Made by a program: the position numbers and the translations under genes. Below are positions 1-9,664 of a stretch of 41,019 nucleotides of DNA, piece by piece. Source of the stretch: Armatimonadota bacterium (GTDB taxonomy: Bacteria; Armatimonadota; Zipacnadia; Zipacnadales; UBA11051); contig JABLXH010000051.1 of the NCBI GenBank assembly GCA_013178155.1, forward strand, positions 1 through 41,019, written 5' to 3'. Numbering within the stretch: position 1 is the stretch's first letter; each line of letters opens with the position of its first letter. The notes beneath the pieces were generated by a model. It was not told the DNA's origin, did no database searches, and saw only the letters and a program-made list of their open reading frames with translations.

Positions 1-900
1 GTGACGGCGCCACCCGGGGATGTACAGCAGGGTCAGCCGGGGGTCCACCCGGCCCGCGAGGTCCTGGAGAAGCTGTCGGTCCTGGCCGGTGATGACCACA
101 AAGCGGATGTCGCGCACCCAGGACGGGCTTTGGTCCTCCAGGCGCGTCAGGCCCCAGGTGCGCTCGGTCCAGTCGCGATAGCGCCGGGCGGCCACACGCC
201 AGTCACCCTGGTGCACGCCCAGCCGCCAACGTACGGATGTGGCCTCCGTGCACGGCGCGAAGGGCGCGTTGTTCTCGGTGGCAAAGGCCAGGCGCCAGCC
301 GCTCTTTCCCCGCGTCACCGTTAGCCGCTTGTAACGACCATCGGCGTCCTCGGCCCAGACGTAGAAGCCGTGTCCCTGGCCCTGCAGGATGACCAACTGC
401 GCCTCCCAACCTATGGGGTAGGTGAAGTCCCAGCGGCTGCCTGGCGACAGCTTGCGGATGCGGATACCGCTGTAGCCGGGGACGATGACGTCGTAGGCGA
501 AGGGCACTTCGGCCAGGCCCCACTGCACGCTACGCACGCCGGTCAGCGGAGAGCGAGCCGTCTGGACCACCGCCAGCTCCTCACCGTCCAGGAGGTAGTC
601 CATCCGCAGTTCTGATCCCGGCAGGTCCGAGAGATCGCGGTACACTTGCGACGTTGTTCCGTCTTCCCGGGCGACCGCCTCGCCCGCTTCTCCTTGCACC
701 CAGTGCTCACCGGCGACGCGGCGCAAGCCGCACTGGTTCCGGAGTTCGCCCGGCGTCACCAGCAGCTGCCCCGCGCTGCGCAGCTCGCAGAGCACGCCGC
801 CGCGCACGGTGGCGGTGAAGGTGGGAGCCTGGATGGAGACGTCTGCAAGAGCGGGCAAGCAGCCCGCAAGGCAAATCAGAAGCGCAACAGCATGACGCAT
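1..900 (-). CDS. Secreted beta-rich protein, possibly glycosidase-related, C-terminus beyond window edge
   Basis: An open frame of 300 codons runs from an ATG at 900 to the left edge without a stop, so the C-terminus is missing. The start has a strong ribosome site, GGAGG six bases upstream. The N-terminus (MRHAVALLICLAGCLPALA, then DVS) is a typical signal peptide, so the protein is exported. About 200 beta-rich residues follow, then a segment with RVAARRYRDWTERTWG near residue 250. A YR-W segment of this kind often precedes the barrel of large glycoside-hydrolase-like proteins of the DUF6259 sort; this resemblance is from memory and weak. The gene is divergent from the DUF4838 gene at 1045, which fits a role in the same glycan locus. 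No catalytic residues can be named because the likely catalytic part lies outside the window. Confidence 0.8.
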   Translation of the reverse strand, partial: MRHAVALLICLAGCLPALADVSIQAPTFTATVRGGVLCELRSAGQLLVTPGELRNQCGLRRVAGEHWVQGEAGEAVAREDGTTSQVYRDLSDLPGSELRMDYLLDGEELAVVQTARSPLTGVRSVQWGLAEVPFAYDVIVPGYSGIRIRKLSPGSRWDFTYPIGWEAQLVILQGQGHGFYVWAEDADGRYKRLTVTRGKSGWRLAFATENNAPFAPCTEATSVRWRLGVHQGDWRVAARRYRDWTERTWGLTRLEDQSPSWVRDIRFVVITGQDRQLLQDLAGRVDPRLTLLYIPGWRRH

Positions 901-941
901 GGCATGCCTCCGCACACGATGGATGGCTTCCTGTTCGCCAA

Positions 942-968
942 CGGCCCAGGGTAGCCCTTGCTGGGCCG
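942..968. promoter_or_regulatory. Inverted repeat in divergent intergenic region, possible operator
   Basis: Arms CGGCCCAG (942-949) and CTGGGCCG (961-968) are perfectly complementary with an 11-base spacer. They lie between two divergent secreted-protein genes starting at 900 and 1045. A regulator site is plausible by position. In GC-rich DNA an 8-bp repeat can also arise by chance, and no promoter was recognised here. Confidence 0.3.
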
Positions 969-1044
969 AGCAGGCAGGAATCCCCGGACGGACGCTGAAC
1001 TCCTTCGCCAGCCACACGCTGCGTCATCTAGGGAGGACCTGACC

Positions 1045-4000
1045 ATGCGTGCCCTGCACTCTCTGCCATTCACAACCTTCGGGCTACTCCTGTACTCGGT
1101 CGCGCTGGGCGCACCGAATATCTATCCGGATCCCGGCTTTGAGACGTCGGGACAGGCGGGCAAGGCCCGGACCGGGGAACGGGCAGGCTACCTCGCTGTT
1201 GGGGGCAAGAGCCATTGGGGGGCCATCGGTGGAGCCATTGAGGTGGAGCCCTTCGCGCGCTACAGGGTCTCTTTGTGGTACCAGGCGCGAACGGGTCAGG
1301 GGACCTTCTTTGCCCCCTACTGCTACGGTTGGGACAGCTACGAGTGGGCCTTCGCCGCCTTCTGCCCCGTGCCTACCACGACCGAGTGGGCCCATGCCGA
1401 GGTGACGTTCGTCACCCCCAACAAGACCATGTACGTTCACCCGCTGGCCTACATGGACGCCGCGGACAGCGAGGGCTGGGTGGACGACATCGTAGTGGAG
1501 AAGATCGCGGAGCCGGCTGAGACGATGGCCGAGATCGAGGCACGCAGCGAGCGCTCCCCCGATGACATGAAGCTTCTGGCCCGGTGGTATGTCAAGCACG
1601 GTAACATAGCGGGCGCCGAGGCGCTAATGAACGCAGCCGAGGGCCCGCTGCGGGCCGACCTGGCCACCGTGCTGGCCAAGGCCACGAAGGACCCCGTGGC
1701 GCGTTTGCCCTATGTGGTGCAAGTCGTGGCTTACGGCGGCCCGACCTACCACGAGGGCATGGCCCGCTTTGGTGAGATGACGGCGGACATGACCCGCGAT
1801 CAGAAGCTGGCTATCGCGGCCGAGGCTGCCCGCTTGAACCCGGAGTATGACCGCTGCGGCCAGGCCGTGCGCCTGATCATCGCCGGCAACGTGGGCATGG
1901 ATCCCCTGGCGACGGTGGCCGAGGGACGGGAGCAGTTGCGCGAGCAGCGCCAGGCTCTGGAAAGCGTGCTGGCGGCCATCCCGGCCGACTCTTTGACCGG
2001 CAAGGAGCTGAGGGAAGCCATGGCAAGCGTACAGGAAGCGTCAGATAGCTTGGCCGAGCGCCGTCGCGAACTGGGGCACTGTCGGCTCGCCATCAACGGC
2101 CAGTCGCTTACCGCACGCAATGGCGCCATCGTCATCCCTGACCAGCCGACAGCATCGGAGCAGTACGCCGCCCGCGACCTCCGCTATCACCTGGAGCTGA
2201 TCACAGGCCGCGTCTTTCCGATCAGGTCCGAGGCGGAGGCGGCAGGCAGCCCCGGGTTCTATGTGGGCAGGACCCGCGCGGCGCGACAGGCCGGGGTGAA
2301 GCTTGACGGACTGGGCCTGGAGGGCCTCCACATCAAGACGGTGGGACCGGCCGTCATCCTGGCTGGCAACCAACGGGGTGTGCTGTACGCGGTCTATACC
2401 TTCCTGCAGGACAACCTTGGGTGCCGGTGGTTCACGCCCGACTGCAGCACCTGGCCACGCAGCGGCGAGCTCGCCATTGCCGACCTGAACCGGCGCTACA
2501 TCCCGCCGCTGGAGTTCCGCATGGGCGACTACCCGGTGGCCCGCAATGGCACCTTCGCCGCCCGGCTGCGGCTCAACGGCGACAACCACGGCATGAGTCC
2601 GGAACAGGGCGGACAGCGCGGCGTCATGGGCCTCGCCCATACCTTCGCCGCTTTGGTGCCGCCGGAGAAGTACTACGCCGCGCATCCGGAGTACTTCTCG
2701 TTGGTTGGCGGCAGGCGCCAATCCGGCTACTCCCAGCTCTGTCTGACCAATCCTGACGTGCTGAAGCTCTGCATCCAGGGCGTACGCCAGTGGATCAAGG
2801 ACCACCCCGATAAGAAGGTCTTCTCCGTGTCGCAAAACGACACGCACGGCTACTGCGAGTGCGAGGAGTGCACGAAGGTGGCCGAAGCTGAGGGCAGCCA
2901 GTCGGGACCGATGGTGCGCTTTGTCAACGCCATCGCCGACGATATCGCCAAGGACTACCCTGACGTGGCGATTGAGACCCTGGCGTACCAGTACACGCGC
3001 AAGCCCCCGAAGCTGACCAAGCCGCGGCCCAATGTGATCATCTGCCTGTGCAGCATCGAGTGCTGCTTCATCCACCCGCTGGGCACGGATGAGTTCAACC
3101 GTAGCTTCGCCGACGACATCCGGGGGTGGAACCGCATCTGTGACCGCTTATGGATCTGGGACTACATCATCAACTATGCCCACTCCATCTGCCCCTTCCC
3201 CAACCTCTACGTCCTCAAGCCCAACATCAACTTTTTCCTGGAGAACGGGGTGAAGGGCATTTACGAGGAGTCCTGCTACTACACCAGGGGTTCGGAGCTA
3301 CAGGAACTGCGGAACTACATCATGGCGCAGACGCTGTGGGACCCGAGCTATGACACGGACCAGGCCATTGATGAGTTCTGCGCCGCGTACTACGGGGCGG
3401 CGGCGGGGGCGGTGCGGGAGTACATCAACCTGATCCACCGGGAGACTCAGAGCCATCCTGACTTGCATGTCACCATCTATACCCACCCCCGGTCTTACGT
3501 GACTCCGGGTATGATCTCCCAGGCGGAGGCCATTTTCGACCGCGCAGAGGCAGCGGTGGCGGACGACCCGGTACTGCTGCATCGGGTGCAAGTGGCCCGT
3601 CTCCCCATCATGTATGCCGCCATCACTCTCGGCCAGACGGATGCCTTCACTGAGGCCGATGGCAAGCTGGTGCAGCAGGGCGGGACGGACGTCTCCTCGC
3701 TGGTGGACCGCTTTGCGGCCATTGCACGCGCCGAAGGTGTGACCATGATCCGTGAGGGTGGGAGCTTTGAGGCCTGGCTGGCAGGGGTGCCGCGCCAGCC
3801 CCGCGACATTCCCATCGAAACCCTCCGTAACGGGACGCTGGAGCTGAAGGTGCTTCCTCTGCTGGGCGGCCGACTGTACCGGCTGATCCACCTGCCCTCG
3901 GGGGCCGACTTGCTCTACCGTGCGGGTTCCGAGGGGGCGGTGGCCCCGCTGGACGGGGGCTACGAGGAGTACAGCGGGAGCGGCTACCGCTCACCGGGCT

Positions 4001-4536
4001 GGAATGAGGCCTACGCAGTCACGGCCCGCAGCTCTACCAGCCTGACGCTGCAGGCTGACCTGGGCAACGGCCTGCGGCTGACGCGGGTCGTGTCACTCGA
4101 GCCGGACCAGCCGGTAGTCGCTGTGTCATCGACCCTGACCAACATCTCGGGCAGCGCCCGCACCGCCTGTCTGCGCGCTCACCCCGAGTTCGCGGTCCGA
4201 TCCCTGGCGCAGGCCTCGGCGCGTGTTCTGCGGCCGGATGGCTCTTGGCAGACCATCAAGTTGCCCAGCGAGAAGGACCCGGCAGCGGAGGTCAACGAGT
4301 TCCTGTCTGGCGAGGACGTGCCCGCCGGGGCGTGGGCCGTAGTGGACGAGGCCGCGGGACTGGCGATCGTGAACCGTTTCGAGCGGGTGCAGGTCAGTCA
4401 GGCGTTGCTCAACCGTTCGGGCAGCCAAAACCGCGTCAACCTGGAGCTCTACTCGCTGGAACGAGAGCTGCAACCCGGGGAGAGTCTGACACTCCAACAC
4501 ACCTACGAGGTCCTGCCCGTTGCTGAGATGCCGTGA
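1045..4536 (+). CDS. Secreted DUF4838 glycosidase-like protein with N-terminal carbohydrate-binding-like domain
   Basis: The product has 1163 residues. The ATG at 1045 follows GGGAGG by eight bases and opens a signal peptide (MRALHSLPFTTFGLLLYSVALG, cut before APN). Domains in order: a galactose-binding-like beta-sandwich (about 25-160, starting NIYPDPGFE); a helical linker; an alpha-glucuronidase N-terminal-like alpha/beta segment (about 350-450, with GNQRGVLYAVYTFLQDNLGCRWF split over it); the DUF4838 region (about 475-750), recognised by VSQNDTHGYCECEECTKV and the following ETLAYQYTRKPP; and a C-terminal mutarotase-like beta-sandwich (about 900-1160, GTLELKVLPLLGGRLYRL). DUF4838 proteins are predicted glycosidases of uncertain specificity. 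The gene overlaps the next one by 17 bases, so the two are probably co-translated. The substrate cannot be told from the sequence. Confidence 0.85.
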   Translation: MRALHSLPFTTFGLLLYSVALGAPNIYPDPGFETSGQAGKARTGERAGYLAVGGKSHWGAIGGAIEVEPFARYRVSLWYQARTGQGTFFAPYCYGWDSYEWAFAAFCPVPTTTEWAHAEVTFVTPNKTMYVHPLAYMDAADSEGWVDDIVVEKIAEPAETMAEIEARSERSPDDMKLLARWYVKHGNIAGAEALMNAAEGPLRADLATVLAKATKDPVARLPYVVQVVAYGGPTYHEGMARFGEMTADMTRDQKLAIAAEAARLNPEYDRCGQAVRLIIAGNVGMDPLATVAEGREQLREQRQALESVLAAIPADSLTGKELREAMASVQEASDSLAERRRELGHCRLAINGQSLTARNGAIVIPDQPTASEQYAARDLRYHLELITGRVFPIRSEAEAAGSPGFYVGRTRAARQAGVKLDGLGLEGLHIKTVGPAVILAGNQRGVLYAVYTFLQDNLGCRWFTPDCSTWPRSGELAIADLNRRYIPPLEFRMGDYPVARNGTFAARLRLNGDNHGMSPEQGGQRGVMGLAHTFAALVPPEKYYAAHPEYFSLVGGRRQSGYSQLCLTNPDVLKLCIQGVRQWIKDHPDKKVFSVSQNDTHGYCECEECTKVAEAEGSQSGPMVRFVNAIADDIAKDYPDVAIETLAYQYTRKPPKLTKPRPNVIICLCSIECCFIHPLGTDEFNRSFADDIRGWNRICDRLWIWDYIINYAHSICPFPNLYVLKPNINFFLENGVKGIYEESCYYTRGSELQELRNYIMAQTLWDPSYDTDQAIDEFCAAYYGAAAGAVREYINLIHRETQSHPDLHVTIYTHPRSYVTPGMISQAEAIFDRAEAAVADDPVLLHRVQVARLPIMYAAITLGQTDAFTEADGKLVQQGGTDVSSLVDRFAAIARAEGVTMIREGGSFEAWLAGVPRQPRDIPIETLRNGTLELKVLPLLGGRLYRLIHLPSGADLLYRAGSEGAVAPLDGGYEEYSGSGYRSPGWNEAYAVTARSSTSLTLQADLGNGLRLTRVVSLEPDQPVVAVSSTLTNISGSARTACLRAHPEFAVRSLAQASARVLRPDGSWQTIKLPSEKDPAAEVNEFLSGEDVPAGAWAVVDEAAGLAIVNRFERVQVSQALLNRSGSQNRVNLELYSLERELQPGESLTLQHTYEVLPVAEMP

Positions 4537-7500
4537 CGCCGGTAGGGGGCCCGGACGCCTGGCGGGGGTCGTCGCTGCCGTGCTGTCGACGCTGACCGCG
4601 ATGCCTTCGGCCTGGGCCGGAACAGGGGCCCATGCGTTACGCACCCCTTACCTCTGGCTGGGCGGCCGTGGCGGGACCATTACCTCCCTGCGGTTCGACG
4701 GCGACGGTCGCGGCGGCTGGGGGGCGGAGACTCTGGCTTTGGCCGGGCTGCGGCTGGTGCGCGTGGCGCCGGACGGTGCCCGGACGCCCCTGAGAAGCCA
4801 CGCCGCAACCTGGCAACGCGCTTCCGATGGGGCGAGCTTGACCATCACCGGTTTGCCGGAGGGAGCCGCGCTGCGGATCATGGCCCGTGGGCCGGACCTG
4901 CAGGTCACGCCCGTCCTGCCCCCCGGTCTGAACGTCGAATGGGAATGGTCCCTGCGGTTCGTCCGTGACGGCTTCTACGACGCGGACAGCCACATCCTCT
5001 ATCCCGACGCGCGTTCCCCGGCGGGTGGGCGCCCGCTGACCCTGCCCTTCCGCAAGTTCGTGGCCGGTACCGGTCACGCCCGTTTCGTCGAGGAGTTTCT
5101 GCGGAGCAAACAGGTAAACTACTGGTGGCTCGGACCATCCGGTCGGTTCCTGGCTTGCGGGGACGCCACCGCCTCCTGGGATCTGGACGTGACCTGGCCG
5201 GGCCCCGAGGGCCGCTGGTGGCGCGTCGAGCCCCACGCCCTTGTCCTCACCGGCCCGGCGAGCCCGCTCACCATTCGCGTGCAGCCCCGGGGTCAGAACG
5301 CCGTCCCTGGCGCTGGCTTCACTCTCCCCGGCATGACATGGGAGCCGGACCGAACCATTACCTCACCGCTGACCGGCAAGCAGGCGTCGCTAAACGGGCT
5401 TCTGGCCGATTTCCTGCAACAGGGCTGCTTCTTCTCGCCGGCGATCATCCTCACCGGTGACTGGGTCTATGGCGGCGTGGAGACCCACCTGTTTGACGAC
5501 GACCGCTCACCTTACAAGCAGGTCATCCGACGCAAGCTGCTGGAGGAAGCCGCCCTCGTTGGCTATGACCGCTACGGCCATTTCGGCTACCGCTTCTGCT
5601 GGGGCGCCTCCCCCAACTATGCGGACCCGGCCATCTACCCCGACCACGCCACGCGCGATGTGCGGCATCTTCACAGTGGCAGCGCGTATGTGGTCGAGGT
5701 GGTCCGCTACGTGCTGGCGACCGGTGACCGCGAGTTGCTGCTGAGCCGCCGTGAGCGCTGGGTGGCCACCGATGGTGCGGAGTCCCAGCCGCTGTGCGGA
5801 GAGGGCGCTGACTGCCCCGACCGTGTGCTGGTCAAGGGCGACGCGCGCCTGGACGGGGGCCCGCCAACCCGGCACTGCCTGGGCCAGACCTTCACGGCCA
5901 GCGCGCCTTTCCGCACTCTGCGCCTGATGCTGGGCAATCTGGGGACAGCCGGCGCCACTGCCGTGGTGTCTCTGCGCCCCAGCCCGAATGACCGGCCAGT
6001 CCAGGAATGGGCGGTGCCGCTGGCGGCACACACGCCCGCAGGCGAAACCACTCTGCGTCTGGACCGTGGTCTACCCCCCGGGCGATACTTTGTCGAGGTC
6101 GCCGACGCGGCCAGCGGCACCTGGTCTGCAGGCAGTATCGCCTGGCTCACCAACCCGTGCGTCAGGGGCGGTTGCGAGGCAGCGTACTCAGGCCCCTTCA
6201 CAGGCACCCTGTACGATCTGCTGCAGGCTCTCATGCAGTACACGTACGAGCGTTTTGGCCCGATCCTTTACGGCGTTTGCGCTTACGACCCATCCTACGG
6301 CTACACCGCCGACCACAGCGGACGGCCTGGCGGCTCCAGCAGCTCCTTCTGGGAAGGTCTCGGCGGCGGCAAGGACGCTTACGCCTCGCTCTTCTACGCC
6401 AGTGCCTGCCAGGCCATGGCCGAAGCCGCCCGTCTGGTAGACGACACCGGCAGCGCCGGACGCTGGGAGGAGCGGTGGCAGGAAGCGCGGCAAGCCTTTG
6501 GCCGCGAGTTCTGGCACACCGCTGACGACAACGGGCGGCGGGTTGGGCGCTTCCACGCCTGCACTGACTGGGATGCCAACGTGTATGACTATGGTTTCAC
6601 CTATCTGAACCTGGAGGCCATCGCTCGCGGCATCGCGACGCCGGAGCAGGCGCGCCAGGTTCTCTGGTGGCTGGATCGCGGCCAGTACAGCCCCGACGGG
6701 CAGACCTGGGTGGACGACATCTACAGCCTCTGGGGCCTTGCTCCGCCCTTCAACACCATCGGCAACTACGACTGGGTACCGTACGGCGGCACGCTGCCCT
6801 ACCGGCAGGTGCTCACCAATGGCGGCACGCGTCCGGTCATCGCCGCCGTGGACCTGCAGGCGCGACTGCGGACCCTCGGAGCCGACAATGCCTATGAGCG
6901 CGACTGCCAGGTCTTGGCGCGCTATGCTTCGCCGGATCGGCTGACCGGTGGGCGTATCGTGGCCGACCCCGGCGGGCGCGGGCGCTGGCATTTCGGACCG
7001 CCGGACACTGACCTGGCGGACATCGAGGGCTTCCGCGAGGTCTTCCCCCAGGAGGGCCTGCTGGCGGCCGTGCACCTGCCCGCTTACCTGGGTCTTGAGC
7101 CCACAGCGCAGGGCCTGCGCCTGCGCCCGCGCCTGCCCTCGGCTCACACGGCGCTGCAGGTCACAGGCCTCGGCTACCGCGGCGCTCTGCTGGACATCCG
7201 TGTCGAGGCACGGCGGACGCTGATCCTCGAAGAGCCGGCGACAGGCAAAGCCCTCCTGTGTACCCCTCTCGCGCGCGTCTTTCGTGCCGACCAGTCCTTC
7301 AACCGGGTTGGCGTCACCGTACGTCGCGAACCGCCTACAGGAAACGGACGCACCGGACTCACGCTGACCCTTCAGCAACGCATCCTCGGCGGCTGGGAGG
7401 ACCTCCGACGCACCTGGCTTAGCCAACTGGCCGACGGCCAGCGCATGTGGCTCACCCTTGACGGTGACGCCGCGCCCGGGGAGTACCGCCTGATCGCCTC

Positions 7501-7681
7501 AGACCCGCTCCTGGACAACCCCGGCACGCTTGCTCTCGCCGCCACAGCGCACGGCGCGCCGGCCCTGCGCCTGGAACGCGAGCGGTTGGAGTTCACGGTG
7601 ACGGTCGGCGGCTCACCGCGCCTAACCGGCTCCCTGCCCCCAGGCGGGAGTGCGATCCTGCCGCTGGAGGCACACCGTTGA
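4520..7681 (+). CDS. Secreted six-hairpin glycosidase-like protein
   Basis: The product has 1053 residues. The start chosen is TTG at 4520, inside the end of the preceding gene, with GAGG nine bases upstream. It gives a good signal peptide (basic start, hydrophobic LAGVVAAVLSTLTAMP, cut after AWA). About 270 residues of beta-structure follow. A helical, aromatic-rich region (about 300-850) carries segments such as YERFGPILYGVCAYDPSYGY and DWDANVYDYGFTYLNLEAIA, typical of (alpha/alpha)6-barrel glycosidases. A C-terminal beta domain follows, with GLRLRPRLPS as in many such enzymes. A galactose-binding-like insert with FTASAPFRTLRL and PPGRYFVEV seems to interrupt the barrel around 450-550. The exact family is not recognised and catalytic acids are not assigned. 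It sits between the DUF4838 gene and a membrane protein gene in overlapping order, which points to a shared glycan substrate. Confidence 0.75.
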   Translation: MLRCRDAGRGPGRLAGVVAAVLSTLTAMPSAWAGTGAHALRTPYLWLGGRGGTITSLRFDGDGRGGWGAETLALAGLRLVRVAPDGARTPLRSHAATWQRASDGASLTITGLPEGAALRIMARGPDLQVTPVLPPGLNVEWEWSLRFVRDGFYDADSHILYPDARSPAGGRPLTLPFRKFVAGTGHARFVEEFLRSKQVNYWWLGPSGRFLACGDATASWDLDVTWPGPEGRWWRVEPHALVLTGPASPLTIRVQPRGQNAVPGAGFTLPGMTWEPDRTITSPLTGKQASLNGLLADFLQQGCFFSPAIILTGDWVYGGVETHLFDDDRSPYKQVIRRKLLEEAALVGYDRYGHFGYRFCWGASPNYADPAIYPDHATRDVRHLHSGSAYVVEVVRYVLATGDRELLLSRRERWVATDGAESQPLCGEGADCPDRVLVKGDARLDGGPPTRHCLGQTFTASAPFRTLRLMLGNLGTAGATAVVSLRPSPNDRPVQEWAVPLAAHTPAGETTLRLDRGLPPGRYFVEVADAASGTWSAGSIAWLTNPCVRGGCEAAYSGPFTGTLYDLLQALMQYTYERFGPILYGVCAYDPSYGYTADHSGRPGGSSSSFWEGLGGGKDAYASLFYASACQAMAEAARLVDDTGSAGRWEERWQEARQAFGREFWHTADDNGRRVGRFHACTDWDANVYDYGFTYLNLEAIARGIATPEQARQVLWWLDRGQYSPDGQTWVDDIYSLWGLAPPFNTIGNYDWVPYGGTLPYRQVLTNGGTRPVIAAVDLQARLRTLGADNAYERDCQVLARYASPDRLTGGRIVADPGGRGRWHFGPPDTDLADIEGFREVFPQEGLLAAVHLPAYLGLEPTAQGLRLRPRLPSAHTALQVTGLGYRGALLDIRVEARRTLILEEPATGKALLCTPLARVFRADQSFNRVGVTVRREPPTGNGRTGLTLTLQQRILGGWEDLRRTWLSQLADGQRMWLTLDGDAAPGEYRLIASDPLLDNPGTLALAATAHGAPALRLERERLEFTVTVGGSPRLTGSLPPGGSAILPLEAHR

Positions 7682-9657
7682 TCTCCGGCACCGACGGGGA
7701 CGCCCGCCAGCGGTCGCTCTGGATGGTCCACGCGGTCGCCGACCGGGGCCACCGGGCGGCGGTCACCTGGCGCGTCGCTGCCGTCTGCGCGGTGCTCATC
7801 CCCTTCAACCTCTACTGGATCACCCAGTCCGAATGTGTGCGCTGGGCCGCGTTCCCAACCACCGCTTCGCTCTTCTACAATGTCGTCGTCTCCCTCCTCG
7901 TGCTGGTGGGCGCGAATCGCTTCCTGGATGCGTTGCGGCCGGCTTGGGCCCTGAGTCCGGCCGAACTGGCCAGCACGTATGTCTTGCTCTCGGTCGCCTC
8001 CGCCGCCGGCGGCCTGGACTTCGGCCAGGTGCTGGTCCCCGCCATCGCCTACCCGTACCACTTCGCCACACCGGAGAACGGGTGGGCTCAGCTCTTCCAC
8101 GCCGATCTTCCGGAATGGCTGCTGGTCCAGGGGCCCTCGGCCCGGGCCATGTGGGAGGGCGGACGCAGCCTGCTGGAGCCCCCGATGTACCGGCCGTGGC
8201 TGGGCCCCACGGCCTGGTGGACCGCCTTCGCCGTGGCCCTGTTCCTGACCGAGTTGGGGATCAACAGCCTCTTCCGCCGTCGCTGGGTGGAGACCGAGCG
8301 ACTCACCTTCCCGATCATCCGGCTGCCGCTCGAACTGGTCAGCCCTGACACAGTGCTATGGCGAAACCGGGGCTTCTACGCCGGCATGGCCCTGGCCGTG
8401 GGCGTGGAGCTGCTCAATGGCCTCAACGCGCTCTACCCCGCCGTCCCTGCTCTCCACACGCGTCTGCTGGCTACCCCCAGCCACAACCTGATGCGTTTCC
8501 TCACCGGCCGGCCGTGGAACGCCATGGGCTTTGTGGGAGTGGCCTTCTATCCCTTTGCCATCGGTCTGGGGATGCTACTGCCCCTGGAACTGAGCTTCTC
8601 GTGCTGGTTCTTCCTCTGGGTGTTCAAGCTCGAGCGCGTAGCCGCTGCGTGGCTGGGGGTCACCACGCCTGGCTCGCCGTGGGTGCTGGAGCAAAGCTTC
8701 GGGGGCTTCATCGGCCTGGCGTTCTTCGCACTGTGGATCGGACGAGCCTATCTCGCGGAGACCTTCCGGCGGGCACTGGGTCCACGCGGGGACGACCCCG
8801 GTGGCGAATGGCGGCGCGGCTACCTCATGCTCGGTGGTGGACTGGCCTTCCTGCTGCTCTTCAGCCTGCGGATTGGCGCTTCCTGGGGTTACTCGGTGGC
8901 CTTCTTTGTCATCTACCTACTGCTCTCCCTGGCGGTCACCCGCATCCGGGCGGAGATGGGCCTGATGGCCCACGACCTGCACCACTCGGGACCCCATCAG
9001 TCCCTGGAGCGCATCCTGGGCAGCCGCGCCCTCGGTAGAGCCAACTGCATCGTCGGCGCCACCTACTACTGGTTCAACCGCGCCTATCGCTCACACGCCA
9101 TGCCCCACGCGGCCGAGGGCATGAAGCTGGTCGGCGCGGCCGGGGGGGCGCTGCGCGGTCTGACTGGGGCCATGGTCGCCGCCATGGCGGTGGGAACGCT
9201 GCTGTCCTTTGTGACCCAGCTTGCGGCGTATTTCGACGTGGGTGCCGCTGCGGGCACCTGGCCGCCACATGCACCGCTAGTCAAGGCCTGGGAGCCGTGG
9301 ATCGAACTGGGAGCCAGGCTCTCCGCTCCGACATCCTTCCGCGCACCCTCGCTGCTGGCGACCCTGGTCGGGGTCGCGGTGACCTTCGGCGGCATGATGC
9401 TCCGCACGCGGCTGTTCTGGTGGCCGCTGCACCCGGTGGGCTTCGCGGTTTCCAGCTCCTGGGCCATGGAGCGGCTCTGGTGCCCCCTGCTCATCGCCTG
9501 GGCGGCTAAGGCTCTCCTGGCCCGCTACGGGGGCAAGGCCTATCTGCGAGTCGTCCCCTTCGCTTTCGGCCTCGTGCTGGGCGATTTCGCCATCGGCAGC
9601 TTCTGGAATCTCTACGGCGTCTTGGCCGATGTTCGAGCTTACAGCTTCTGGGACTAG
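7678..9657 (+). CDS. Polytopic inner-membrane protein, DUF6785/DUF6784 type, candidate transporter
   Basis: The product has 659 residues with about 12-14 hydrophobic segments, including ELASTYVLLSVASAAGGLDF, GYLMLGGGLAFLLLFSLRIG and VPFAFGLVLGDFAIGSFWNL. The start is TTG at 7678, overlapping the previous stop by four bases (TTGA), with GGAGG seven bases upstream; an internal ATG at 7723 is a weaker option. The long loop with EMGLMAHDLHHSGPHQ and the downstream RSHAMPHAAEG resemble the DUF6785/DUF6784 proteins found beside secreted glycosidases in Armatimonadota and Planctomycetota. Those have no settled function. The overall layout recalls oligopeptide-transporter-like permeases, but that is impression only. 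As the third gene of an operon with two secreted hydrolase-like proteins, it is the natural candidate for taking up the released product. Confidence 0.75.
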   Translation: MISGTDGDARQRSLWMVHAVADRGHRAAVTWRVAAVCAVLIPFNLYWITQSECVRWAAFPTTASLFYNVVVSLLVLVGANRFLDALRPAWALSPAELASTYVLLSVASAAGGLDFGQVLVPAIAYPYHFATPENGWAQLFHADLPEWLLVQGPSARAMWEGGRSLLEPPMYRPWLGPTAWWTAFAVALFLTELGINSLFRRRWVETERLTFPIIRLPLELVSPDTVLWRNRGFYAGMALAVGVELLNGLNALYPAVPALHTRLLATPSHNLMRFLTGRPWNAMGFVGVAFYPFAIGLGMLLPLELSFSCWFFLWVFKLERVAAAWLGVTTPGSPWVLEQSFGGFIGLAFFALWIGRAYLAETFRRALGPRGDDPGGEWRRGYLMLGGGLAFLLLFSLRIGASWGYSVAFFVIYLLLSLAVTRIRAEMGLMAHDLHHSGPHQSLERILGSRALGRANCIVGATYYWFNRAYRSHAMPHAAEGMKLVGAAGGALRGLTGAMVAAMAVGTLLSFVTQLAAYFDVGAAAGTWPPHAPLVKAWEPWIELGARLSAPTSFRAPSLLATLVGVAVTFGGMMLRTRLFWWPLHPVGFAVSSSWAMERLWCPLLIAWAAKALLARYGGKAYLRVVPFAFGLVLGDFAIGSFWNLYGVLADVRAYSFWD

Positions 9658-9664
9658 GCAGAAC

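Noticed and set aside
2041-3075. Open frame of 344 codons on the minus strand
   Set aside because: It is antisense to the DUF4838 region, including its most conserved motif.
6188-7426. Open frame of 412 codons on the minus strand
   Set aside because: It is a shadow of the six-hairpin glycosidase-like gene; no motif and no good ribosome site.
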